The position numbers and the translations under genes are program-made. Below, piece by piece: positions 22,104 to 27,577 of a stretch of DNA of 30,523 bases (position 1 is the stretch's first letter; each line of letters starts with the position of its first letter). This DNA comes from a virus: IMG/VR virus record IMGVR_UViG_3300032282_006650, positions 1 through 30,523 of that record. One strand, written 5' to 3'. The notes beneath the pieces are model-generated. The model saw only the letters and a list, made by a program, of their open reading frames with translations. It was not told the origin of the DNA and did not search any database.

Positions 22104-22811
22104 GTGTCTGTTGAAATCCTGCTGTCCGAAGAGCAGTATGCGCGTGCGATGGCCGAAGCCCAACGGCGGCAGACCGTAAATGAAGCAAAACGATTGCGTG
22201 GTCGCAATAATGCGCCATCAAAGGGTGACGCATCACTGGAAATGCATCGTCTTGGTTGCACTGGCGAAGCAGCAGTAGCCGCGCATCTCGGACTGGAGGA
22301 GCGCCTCTTCGAGCAGAAGACTGCCATTGCCGGCTCTGTGGATTTACCAGGAAGGCTAGAAGTTAAAACACGCAGCAAGCATGGTTACGACTTGTTAATC
22401 CAATTAGATGATGATCCGACCAAGCTATTTGTGCTTGTTACATGTAACAGGACCACGGATCAATACAAGGCTATAATTATTGGCTGGACATATGGTGCAA
22501 ATGTGATGAGGCCTGAACTCGTTCGTGAATTTGTGCGTGGTCGGCCTTGTTATGCCATCCCGCAGTCCATGTTGCAGCCAATCGAAACCTTGGATTCGGA
22601 GGTCAGGCGACCGACCACGCCAAGTCGCATCTTGGCGCCCAGCGAGGCATGGCTTTCTCAGGAAGATGAAGAAATGATGTTGAATATTGGTGATGCGCTT
22701 GCGCTTGAGCTAGGATGGCAACCCGGAGACACGTTGCTCTGGACTATTGATGAATCAAACAATTCCTGCTATCTGAAGAAGGTCAATGACAGCAAAGCGC
22801 AAATCAATTGA
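22104..22811 (+). CDS. PD-(D/E)XK nuclease-like protein with C-terminal beta domain
   Basis: A 235-residue protein. After a basic N-terminal helix it has a compact nuclease core: GCTGEAAVAAHLG with Glu55, then SVDLPGRLEVKTR, giving Asp80, Glu86 and Lys88 in PD-(D/E)XK spacing. The C-terminal 50 residues (LALELGWQPGDTLLWTIDE...CYLKKV) resemble an AbrB/SpoVT-like swapped-hairpin module seen at the end of some phage proteins. It may be a structure-specific or restriction-like nuclease. The GTG at 22104 follows a terminator T-run. Confidence 0.65.
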   Translation: MSVEILLSEEQYARAMAEAQRRQTVNEAKRLRGRNNAPSKGDASLEMHRLGCTGEAAVAAHLGLEERLFEQKTAIAGSVDLPGRLEVKTRSKHGYDLLIQLDDDPTKLFVLVTCNRTTDQYKAIIIGWTYGANVMRPELVREFVRGRPCYAIPQSMLQPIETLDSEVRRPTTPSRILAPSEAWLSQEDEEMMLNIGDALALELGWQPGDTLLWTIDESNNSCYLKKVNDSKAQIN

Positions 22812-22977
22812 GCTTACACAGCAAGAGCGTCTGGAGCTTGATGATTTGTTTCATCAAATCAAGGGCAATATCACTGCATCAAGTATTTGCGAACTTGAGC
22901 GTTTTACTGACCTGTTTGCTAAAAGTCTTGCTGGCAAAGGTAACGATATAGTAGTTAGCGATCAACAGGAATACTAA
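22786..22977 (+). CDS. Small helical protein, function unknown
   Basis: A 63-residue protein with a good GAAGAAGG ribosome-binding site, overlapping the nuclease end by 26 bases. Two helices (TQQERLELDDLFHQIKG, SICELERFTDLFAKSL) are apparent. No family recognised. Confidence 0.6.
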   Translation: MTAKRKSIELTQQERLELDDLFHQIKGNITASSICELERFTDLFAKSLAGKGNDIVVSDQQEY

Positions 22978-22986
22978 GGCGAGCTA

Positions 22987-23199
22987 TTGCCTACAGTGGC
23001 AAACGAACGCAGAACATGGGACTCCCCAGTTAGGGAGCCATGGAATCCAAAAATTCATAATATACTGAAGTCAGTTGATCTGCACGTCAGCTTGTACTTA
23101 CAAACTGGTGATATTACGCATCTCGAAATGGCGGATCTGTTGCGGTGCTACGCACGGAAGCTTAAGGATTGGATCCATGCGCAAGAAGGCCGTCAATAA
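22987..23199 (+). CDS. Small protein, function unknown
   Basis: A 70-residue protein. The conserved-looking part is WNPKIHNILKSVDLHVSLY, then GDITHLEMADLLRCYARKLKDWI, probably helical. The start is uncertain: TTG at 22987, GTG at 22996 or ATG at 23016; AAGGCGAG lies just upstream of the first two. It is the last plus-strand gene before a converging minus-strand operon, overlapping it by 7 bases. Confidence 0.55.
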   Translation: MPTVANERRTWDSPVREPWNPKIHNILKSVDLHVSLYLQTGDITHLEMADLLRCYARKLKDWIHAQEGRQ

Positions 23200-23450
23200 A
23201 GGCTTGAGTAACGTTCGACAAAACGTTTCGCGCTACGAATCGTATGATTTTGTGGCCTAAGCTCTTCGTTTTGTCCTTCACGAATCATTACATCATTCAC
23301 GAAACCACCGGGCGAGAATTGCACCTCAAAGCCCTTGGCACGTGCTTCACTTGCTAGTGCGAGGACACTTGCGCAATGCCGCAACTGCTCGCGAACCACT
23401 AGCACAGGGCGGTTGTCATACAGTTCAGCAAATGGTTCGTAGCTAGTCAC
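23193..23450 (-). CDS. Small protein, function unknown
   Basis: An 85-residue protein starting at a GTG that overlaps the stop of the upstream gene on the same strand (GTGACTAG). Seen: RPVLVVREQLRHCASVLALASEARAKGFEVQF, an alternating strand-helix-strand pattern, then GGFVNDVMIREG. No function recognised. It is the promoter-distal gene of the minus-strand cluster. Confidence 0.55.
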   Translation of the reverse strand: MTSYEPFAELYDNRPVLVVREQLRHCASVLALASEARAKGFEVQFSPGGFVNDVMIREGQNEELRPQNHTIRSAKRFVERYSSLY

Positions 23451-23592
23451 TTTTCTTTTTTGAACGTTTCTTCGCCCTAGAGGCTTCCGAAAGGGCAATA
23501 GCAAGTGCTTGTTTTTGTGATCGCCCCTCATCAATCAGTTTCTTGACGTTTTTACCAATGATCTTGGAGCTAGAACCTTTTTTGAGTGGCAT
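23443..23592 (-). CDS. Small basic conserved phage protein (MPLKKG family)
   Basis: A 49-residue, very basic protein: MPLKKGSSSKIIGKNVKKL, then RSQKQALAIALSEASRAKK. This matches a small protein seen in many phages and some bacteria (MPLkkGkSkkaIskNIk...skkQAvAIALs), whose function is unknown. Its ATG lies two bases after the TAA that ends the frameshifted upstream gene, which supports the latter's extended reading frame. Confidence 0.75.
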   Translation of the reverse strand: MPLKKGSSSKIIGKNVKKLIDEGRSQKQALAIALSEASRAKKRSKKKSD

Positions 23593-23594
23593 GG

Positions 23595-23866
23595 TTACTT
23601 CTTTAGTGTAGCACGATTTGTTTTCGGATTGTACTTGAAGTCACTGGGCTTTCTGTTCAGTCGATCAGCAGCCCTTTGTTTGGCGCGACCTGCGGCACCA
23701 AGTGCTTGCTTTTTTTGCCTTTATCTGTCAAGCCGGCACCGTTTTTCTTCAAGGAACCGGTACTACGCAATCTGAAAGCAGCAATTCTTTGCGCATCTTC
23801 TTTCGACTTACCTTGCGCCTGGACTTGCTCCGTAAGACGTTGAACAATAGACTTTTTGACTGCCAT
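23595..23866 (-). pseudogene. Conserved small phage protein, frameshifted at an A7 run
   Basis: Reading starts at the ATG at 23866 (MAVKKSIVQRLTEQVQAQG, then SLKKNGAGLTDKGK). At an A7 run (T7 on plus, 23710-23716) the frame leaves the conserved sequence and stops at 23657. In the -1 frame the expected ending continues: QALGAAGRAKQRAADRL, then SDFKYNPKTNRATLKK, to a TAA at 23597-23595. Either one A is missing (mutation or sequencing error), or -1 slippage on the run makes the full 90-residue product. Family function is unknown. Confidence 0.7.
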
Positions 23867-23885
23867 TACTTGATCCTATGATGTT

Positions 23886-24524
23886 TTATTTTGGCCATAG
23901 ATTTGCGCTTTTAGTATAAACTAGCTTTCCTTTTAATGAAGTCTTCTTGAGACTCGTTGGCCAGTCTGCCATTCCTGTAACGCCAGCGTCCTTTGTGGAA
24001 TAAAAGATCTTGAGGACAGTTGTTTTTATTCGATCCCTGAGCGCACAACTACTAATGCCTGACGCTTTTGATGCATCTTCAAGGCACATTTTCTTGCCAT
24101 TGTACTCAAGTATAACATTATTTCTTTTATTTCGGCATTGCTCTTTATGTGTCGCCCAACGGACATTGCCAGGTTCATAATGACCATTTACGTCAATGCG
24201 ATCGAGTGTTTTCCCTTCTGGGCAAGGACCTATTTCTGCCAAAAACTGCTCATACAATTCAAACCTAAACTCAACATGCGAATAAGCATTCTGGTGATTA
24301 ATTGCAACCCTTTGTTTTGCTTTGTTATATGACGAATATGCACCTTGGTTTATCCTTAAGTCTTCCGGCGCTTTTTTCTTTCTTGTTTTGGACCTTGGCA
24401 CGCATTTCCTGCAGTATGGAGGGCGACCTTGTTTTGCGAGCTTAGTAAAAACATCTTTTCTAGCAATTCTGCTTTGTTTGCATATAGGGCAGGTCACTTC
24501 TATATAAGAATGATGGGCGGCCAT
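23886..24524 (-). CDS. HNH homing endonuclease
   Basis: A 212-residue endonuclease. An N-terminal zinc finger (CPICKQS at 12-18 and CRKC at about 38-41) precedes a basic linker. The HNH core reads CPEGKTLDRIDVNGHYEPGNVRWATHKEQCRNKRNN, with the Asp/His-Asn pattern of AP2/HNH-type homing enzymes. A C-terminal helix-turn-helix-like part follows (LEDASKASGISSCALRDRI). It sits between two conserved small phage genes, both disrupted, so it probably inserted into that gene pair. Confidence 0.82.
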   Translation of the reverse strand: MAAHHSYIEVTCPICKQSRIARKDVFTKLAKQGRPPYCRKCVPRSKTRKKKAPEDLRINQGAYSSYNKAKQRVAINHQNAYSHVEFRFELYEQFLAEIGPCPEGKTLDRIDVNGHYEPGNVRWATHKEQCRNKRNNVILEYNGKKMCLEDASKASGISSCALRDRIKTTVLKIFYSTKDAGVTGMADWPTSLKKTSLKGKLVYTKSANLWPK

Positions 24525-24559
24525 TTAGGGACGGATTAACTGATTACCAGTTTAGCATA

Positions 24560-24835
24560 TCACCACTTAGTACGCGAGGACCACCAACTTCCGCTCATCC
24601 GACCCTTTGCGATTCCTTCGGCATGCCTAGCTTTGAACGCCGCCCTGCGCTGCTTGTCTGCCTGGCTCTCGCCTTTACGAGGTGGCGATCCGGTCACGCC
24701 TTGCTGACCAAAGCGGATCAGTCGAATCTTATCACCTTCCTTTGCAAGAACAGCATGTGACTTATTGGGATGACTTGGTGTCCGTTTGGGTTTATTGTAG
24801 CCAGCAAATCGCTCGCCACGTTATTCAATTGCCAT
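24560..24835 (-). pseudogene. Conserved phage protein interrupted by an in-frame TAA
   Basis: The frame begins ATG GCA ATT GAA, then TAA (24823-24821), then continues open for 86 codons: RGERFAGYNKPKRTP, SKSHAVLAKEGDKIRLIRFG, QQGVTGSP, FKARHAEGIAKGRM, ending SWWSSRTKW. This matches a widespread phage family beginning M-x-I-x-RGE-F-GYNKPKRTP. No in-frame start exists between the TAA and the core, so the copy is either dead, read through, or carries a sequence error. Function unknown. Confidence 0.7.
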
Positions 24836-24844
24836 CGCTTACGG

Positions 24845-24850
24845 TATGCT
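24845..24850 (+). promoter_or_regulatory. -10 element TATGCT in an imperfect hairpin
   Basis: TATGCT follows ACGG (24841-24844), and a CCGT occurs about 25 bases later. The string TATGCTGTCTTTAGT closely resembles TATACTGTCTTTCAGT at 22072, suggesting a shared promoter/leader. The gene it would serve starts at 24873. Confidence 0.4.
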
Positions 24851-24872
24851 GTCTTTAGTATTCCGTTAGCAC

Positions 24873-25079
24873 ATGAAAGGCAGCACCGCTGACTACGAAC
24901 AGGCTATGGATATGCTGTATCGAGCCAAGTGGAATATTCCTCAGGCAAGTGTTGCCATGGGGATGGTAAATACAGAAAAATCATGGCAGGAAACAATGGT
25001 ACTTTTTAGGAAGTACTGCCTGGCGCGACAGGTTAATACTGGGATGTATCCAAGGGCGACTGATGAGGTGATGGTATAA
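24873..25079 (+). CDS. Small helical protein, function unknown
   Basis: A 68-residue protein (TADYEQAMDMLYRAKWNIPQAS, then ETMVLFRKYCLARQ), helical, possibly a small DNA-binding fold. It stands alone on the plus strand, divergent from the disrupted minus-strand gene. Its last codons contain the TATAAT that precedes the tRNA island. Confidence 0.65.
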   Translation: MKGSTADYEQAMDMLYRAKWNIPQASVAMGMVNTEKSWQETMVLFRKYCLARQVNTGMYPRATDEVMV

Positions 25080-25080
25080 T
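25072..25080 (+). promoter_or_regulatory. Extended -10 promoter TGGTATAAT
   Basis: TGG plus perfect TATAAT (25075-25080), directed into the tRNA island. The first tRNA begins 150 bases downstream, so a leader or primary transcript is processed. Confidence 0.55.
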
Positions 25081-25231
25081 ATGCATATAAGCCGGTCAGA
25101 ACAGGTGTTCAGAGTCGCCTTATAAGCGATTTGCCCCAGATTAGGGCCTTTGGCAGGGATCGTTACCCTGGATCGGTATAGTGACGATATCTTCCAGTAA
25201 AGCACTCAAACTGAGTCGGTATGCTGAGAGT
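25081..25231 (+). other. Non-coding leader before the tRNA genes
   Basis: I see no protein gene here. It holds two hairpins. ATCGTTAC (25159-25166) pairs with GTGACGAT (25181-25188, one G-U). AGCACTC (25201-25207) pairs with GAGTGCT (25228-25234), enclosing a TATGCT and running into the first tRNA base pairs. CAGGG/CCCTG around a 7-base loop (25154-25170) resembles an anticodon arm, so this may be tRNA debris. Confidence 0.4.
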
Positions 25232-25304
25232 GCTCGCGTAGCCCAACGGCAGGAGGCAAGGGAATTAGAATCCCTACAGTGCGCGTTCGAATCGCGTCGC
25301 GAGC
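25232..25304 (+). tRNA. tRNA with anticodon UAG and a short variable loop
   Basis: Cloverleaf seen by eye: acceptor GCTCGCG/CGCGAGC (7 pairs), D-stem GCC/GGC, anticodon stem AGGGA/TCCCT with loop ATTAGAA (anticodon TAG), variable region ACAGT, T-stem GCGCG/CGCGT around TTCGAAT, discriminator A at 25305. UAG reads the Leu codon CUA, but Leu tRNAs normally have a long variable arm and this one has five bases. The amino acid it carries is therefore uncertain. Confidence 0.8.
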
Positions 25305-25305
25305 A

Positions 25306-25315
25306 TGCTATACTG
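25306..25315 (+). promoter_or_regulatory. Extended -10 promoter TGCTATACTG
   Basis: TGC plus TATACT (25309-25314), fused to the 3' end of the preceding tRNA and 12 bases before tRNA-Leu. The same ten bases occur on the minus strand before the opposite tRNA set. Confidence 0.55.
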
Positions 25316-25326
25316 TGCAGGTACCA

Positions 25327-25620
25327 GGGAACGTGGTGGAACAGGTAGACACAACGCACTTAGAAAATTGAGCTCCATTGGGGAAACCCTTTGGATGAAA
25401 TCCCTCAAATTCGGGGAAACCTAAACCGATTAATCGGTATGGCAATCCCGAGCGAAGCCTGTGAACGCAGGAACGTGTAGAGATCAGACGGGGGACACCT
25501 AAGCCGAAAGGTATGGTGAAGGGATGATCCAGACTACAAACGAGCAATCGGCGGGGAAATCCGTAGTGGTAAGAAAATGCGTCGGCCTTTGGCCATGGGA
25601 GTTCGAGCCTCCCCGTTCCT
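25327..25620 (+). tRNA. trnL-UAA: tRNA-Leu(UAA) with group I intron
   Basis: Exon 1 is 25327-25361 and exon 2 is 25574-25620. Spliced structure: acceptor GGGAACG/CGTTCCT (first pair G-U), D-stem GTG/CAC, anticodon stem ACGCA/TGCGT with loop CTTAAAA (anticodon TAA), long variable arm GGCC-TTT-GGCC, T-stem GGGAG/CTCCC around TTCGAGC, discriminator A at 25621. The split lies after U34, the classic position in cyanobacterial and plastid trnL-UAA. It reads UUA codons, which should be common in this phage relative to a GC-rich host. Confidence 0.9.
25362..25573 (+). ncRNA. Group I intron of tRNA-Leu(UAA)
   Basis: 212 bases between U34 and A35 of the tRNA. The preceding exon base is U and the last intron base is G, as group I splicing requires. 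Core elements are visible: AATTCGGGGAAACCTAAACC (P region), GGCAATCCCGAGC (Q), GTGTAGAGATCAGACGG (R), and a late AAGGTATGGTGAAGG...GATCC stretch (S region). No ORF lies inside it. It starts AGAAAATTGAGC, close to the AAAATTGAGC start of cyanobacterial trnL introns. Confidence 0.88.
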
Positions 25621-25637
25621 ATTCCTTTAATTACAAA

Positions 25638-25898
25638 ATGAGCAAGTTCGTCTTTGTTACTGGTGGTGTTGTTTCCGGTATCGGCAAAGGTATCGTTGCT
25701 GCCAGTCTTGGGCGGTTGCTCAAAAGCCGTGGTTACACTGTTTCGATTCTTAAATTAGATCCGTACTTGAATATCGATCCAGGTACGATGAGTCCGTATC
25801 AACATGGTGAAGTATTTGTCACCGAAGATGGGGCAGGCATCGAACCTGCAGAGGCCAGTCCCGATGGAACTGCCGGGACTTCCCCCGGAATGCACTGA
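25638..25898 (+). pseudogene. 5' fragment of CTP synthase gene pyrG
   Basis: The first 66 codons (25638-25835) read as the N-terminus of CTP synthase: [47 protein letters not shown] and [15 protein letters not shown] synthase is normally above 530 residues. Homology stops at GGGGCA, and 20 unrelated codons follow before a TGA at 25896. The fragment holds part of the ATP-binding amidoligase domain only and cannot be active. It lies 17 bases after tRNA-Leu and before an AT-rich HNH element. Codon use is phage-like, not GC-rich. Confidence 0.85.
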
Positions 25899-25944
25899 TA
25901 GTATACCAATGGATGTTGCAAAAATTTTTAATTTTCCTAAAAAT

Positions 25945-26424
25945 TTATAGAATTTCTTTATTTATCTGATTTCTTTGCCTAATTGTTCTTCCGTTCCCCC
26001 AATTTCTTGCTTTATATGTTGATGTTTGAGAGTGGCAATTTGGACAAATAAATCTAAGGTTGCTAGGTCTGTCATTGTATGGATTGCCATCAATATGATC
26101 AATTTCTAAGACGATCGTATTGCAATTCCATTTATTAATTTTACAACATGAACATTGATAGCCTTGCGCTTCTGTTAAATAATCTCTCAGGGCTATTTTC
26201 CCAGGTTTTCTGCCTCCAAGCATCCACTCTTTAATGCGTTGATTCTTTTGAAAGTTTTTTTGACAAATATTGGAGCAGTATTTTCCTATCTGACTTCCTG
26301 GATTGTATCTAAAATTTTTGTTGCAATGACAACAGGTTCCTATTATGGATTTTTCTAATTTTCTTTTTGGATAAACTTTATTATTGTACGTAGCAGCACA
26401 TTTTTTTACTACAGAAAGCTGGAT
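25945..26424 (-). CDS. HNH endonuclease, start unresolved
   Basis: The clear HNH core lies in the last 92 codons: CSCCKI, LEIDHIDGNPYNDRPSNLRFICPNCHSQT, YKARN. The frame stays open for 67 more codons upstream of the first ATG (26223). It encodes a plausible zinc finger (TCCHCNKNF, GKYCSNICQKNFQ) as in longer phage HNH proteins, but no ATG, GTG or TTG opens it before a stop near 26427. An A7 run at the expected start (26401-26407) may carry an indel, or an unusual start codon is used. The block is much richer in AT than its surroundings, suggesting recent transfer. Confidence 0.7.
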   Translation of the reverse strand: MQLSVVKKCAATYNNKVYPKRKLEKSIIGTCCHCNKNFRYNPGSQIGKYCSNICQKNFQKNQRIKEWMLGGRKPGKIALRDYLTEAQGYQCSCCKINKWNCNTIVLEIDHIDGNPYNDRPSNLRFICPNCHSQTSTYKARNWGNGRTIRQRNQINKEIL

Positions 26425-26512
26425 TTTTTGTCAGCGCATTGCACTGTTTGCAATTCTTTTCTATAGAATTGGTCATACTACTGATTCGAACTTCAGTAGT
26501 ATTCCTAATAAC

Positions 26513-26585
26513 ACCCCGACCTGGATTCGAACCAGGGGCACGCGAGGTAGAAACTCGCTGCTCTCATCCACTGAGCTACCGGGGC
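26513..26585 (-). tRNA. tRNA-Arg(UCU)
   Basis: Minus-strand cloverleaf: acceptor GCCCCGG/TCGGGGT (two G-U ends), D-stem GCTC/GAGC, anticodon stem GCGAG/CTCGC with loop TTTCTAC (anticodon TCT), variable GTGCC, T-stem CCTGG/CCAGG around TTCGAAT. It reads AGA, a rare codon in GC-rich hosts. Confidence 0.9.
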
Positions 26586-26587
26586 AA

Positions 26588-26666
26588 GTGAGAACTCGGG
26601 AATCGAACCCGACCTCAATCCTACAGGGTGATCAATCCTGGGTTTCGGGGTATCCATCCGCTCTCT
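26588..26666 (-). tRNA. Degenerate tRNA-like sequence, anticodon GAU-like
   Basis: A good T-arm (TCGGG, TTCGATT, CCCGA) and an anticodon-like arm CAGGA-TTGATCA-CCCTG (GAT, one mismatch) are seen. The acceptor AGAGAGC/GTTCTCA pairs in six of seven positions. The D-arm lacks the GG of normal tRNAs and the variable part has 11 bases. It may be a decayed tRNA-Ile or another non-functional relic, upstream of tRNA-Arg on the same strand. Confidence 0.35.
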
Positions 26667-26702
26667 GGCCGAGCATGTCCACGTCTGGGGCTCGGTTGGG
26701 CA

Positions 26703-26712
26703 CAGTATAGCA
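26703..26712 (-). promoter_or_regulatory. Extended -10 promoter TGCTATACTG (minus strand)
   Basis: Identical to the motif at 25306-25315 but on the opposite strand, reading into the tRNA-like sequence, tRNA-Arg and the HNH gene. Confidence 0.6.
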
Positions 26713-26720
26713 CATACACC

Positions 26721-26743
26721 AAAGGCCCCCTTTTCAGGGAGCC
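26721..26743 (-). terminator. Probable terminator of the phosphoesterase operon
   Basis: On the minus strand GGCTCCCT pairs with AGGGGGCC (one G-U) around GAAA, followed by TTTGG. The short T-run makes it moderate. The minus-strand tRNA promoter begins 9 bases later. Confidence 0.5.
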
Positions 26744-26805
26744 GATGGAAGACCAGGATGTCGGACCTGGTTGTGATGGCCACTGTGGGGGCCATCACCT
26801 ACATA

Positions 26806-27360
26806 TTATACAGGCCTCGGGCCGGATTCGTCAAGTTGCTGCCGAAAACGGAGTTTCACCTCCTCCCAGGCGATCGGTGCGTAGTTCGTGTGTTCTACGC
26901 AAACGCAGAGGTAGCGAGGGTCAATCTGACCAAGATCCATGACGCGCTTCCAGTGGAGGTGACCATGAATATTGCCGTCAAAATTCCGCAGGCTATCGGG
27001 ATGGATCGGAACATGACTCAGCGTGAAGTTATCAAGCTTCCAGTAAGCCCTGACTGAGCGAAAGTGCTTACCAAGGTGTTTCTCCCAAGGCCAGTCATGA
27101 TTGCCAGCGATAAGAACCTTGTCACCATTAAGCCTATAGAGGACATCGAGGCCAGCGCGAGGCATTGCTACATCGCCGAGGTGATAGACCTTGTCAGTGG
27201 GCTTGACGACAGCATTCCACCGCCTGATCATTTCTTCATCAGCCTCTTCCACGGAAGACCATGGACGTAGCAGTGTGCCATCAGCCCGCAGGAAGGGCTT
27301 TTCGTACATTGCTCTGTGGCCAAAATGGGTATCGGAAACTAGGAAGACGTTTTTTGTCAT
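26806..27360 (-). CDS. Calcineurin-like metallophosphoesterase
   Basis: A 184-residue metallophosphoesterase with all family motifs in order: SDTHFGH (Asp10, His12), HLGDVAMP (Asp63), AGNHDW (Asn87, His88), LSHVPIHP (His116, His120) and NIHGHLH (His132, His134). It may act as a phosphodiesterase or phosphatase; the substrate is not evident. The ATG at 27360 follows the stop of a small membrane protein by 10 bases. An upstream TTG at 27381 would overlap it. The gene points against the flanking plus-strand genes. Confidence 0.88.
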   Translation of the reverse strand: MTKNVFLVSDTHFGHRAMYEKPFLRADGTLLRPWSSVEEADEEMIRRWNAVVKPTDKVYHLGDVAMPRAGLDVLYRLNGDKVLIAGNHDWPWEKHLGKHFRSVRAYWKLDNFTLSHVPIHPDSLRNFDGNIHGHLHWKRVMDLGQIDPRYLCVCVEHTNYAPIAWEEVKLRFRQQLDESGPRPV

Positions 27361-27370
27361 GGTAGCGCGG

Positions 27371-27466
27371 CTAACGCGCAAATTTTAACACAGTAGCGAT
27401 GGCAAAGCACAGCATCGCCAGGCCAATGCAATCAAGGGCGGCCTTGGTGTATTCTGGGTTGACCAT
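27371..27466 (-). CDS. Small single-span membrane protein
   Basis: 31 residues: MVNPEYTKAALD, a hydrophobic helix CIGLAMLCFAIATVL, and a KFAR end. It lies directly before the phosphoesterase on the same strand and was probably missed by length cut-offs. Function unknown. Confidence 0.5.
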   Translation of the reverse strand: MVNPEYTKAALDCIGLAMLCFAIATVLKFAR

Positions 27467-27528
27467 GAACTTAAGATCAGCGTCTAAGTAAGACTACCCA
27501 CTGCGTCGGCATGTTTTGATTTGCAAAC

Positions 27529-27556
27529 TTGACAATGGGCGGCGTGATGGTATGAT
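27529..27556 (+). promoter_or_regulatory. Promoter TTGACA-16-TATGAT
   Basis: TTGACA (27529-27534), a 16-base spacer and TATGAT (27551-27556) with an upstream TGG. The ATG it serves is at 27578. Both boxes and the extended element are present. Confidence 0.7.
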
Positions 27557-27577
27557 ATAGTTTTGCGGTGATCACGC

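Noticed and set aside
23177-23260. Plus-strand 27-residue basic ORF (MRKKAVNKG start)
   Set aside because: It lies almost entirely antisense to the better-supported minus-strand gene 23193-23450 and has no recognisable features.
24535-24573. Stop-codon reassignment to explain the in-frame TAA at 24821
   Set aside because: Many intact genes in the window end in TAA (for example RNR's neighbours, sigma factor and ThyX), so TAA is a normal stop here.
25154-25170. CAGGG-ATCGTTA-CCCTG as a full tRNA
   Set aside because: The arm looks like an anticodon stem-loop, but there is no matching acceptor or T-arm and position 37 is a pyrimidine.
26628-27270. Several plus-strand open frames over the phosphoesterase and tRNA-like region
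   Set aside because: They are antisense to a metallophosphoesterase with complete motifs; their protein sequences are low in structure and Pro/Arg-rich.
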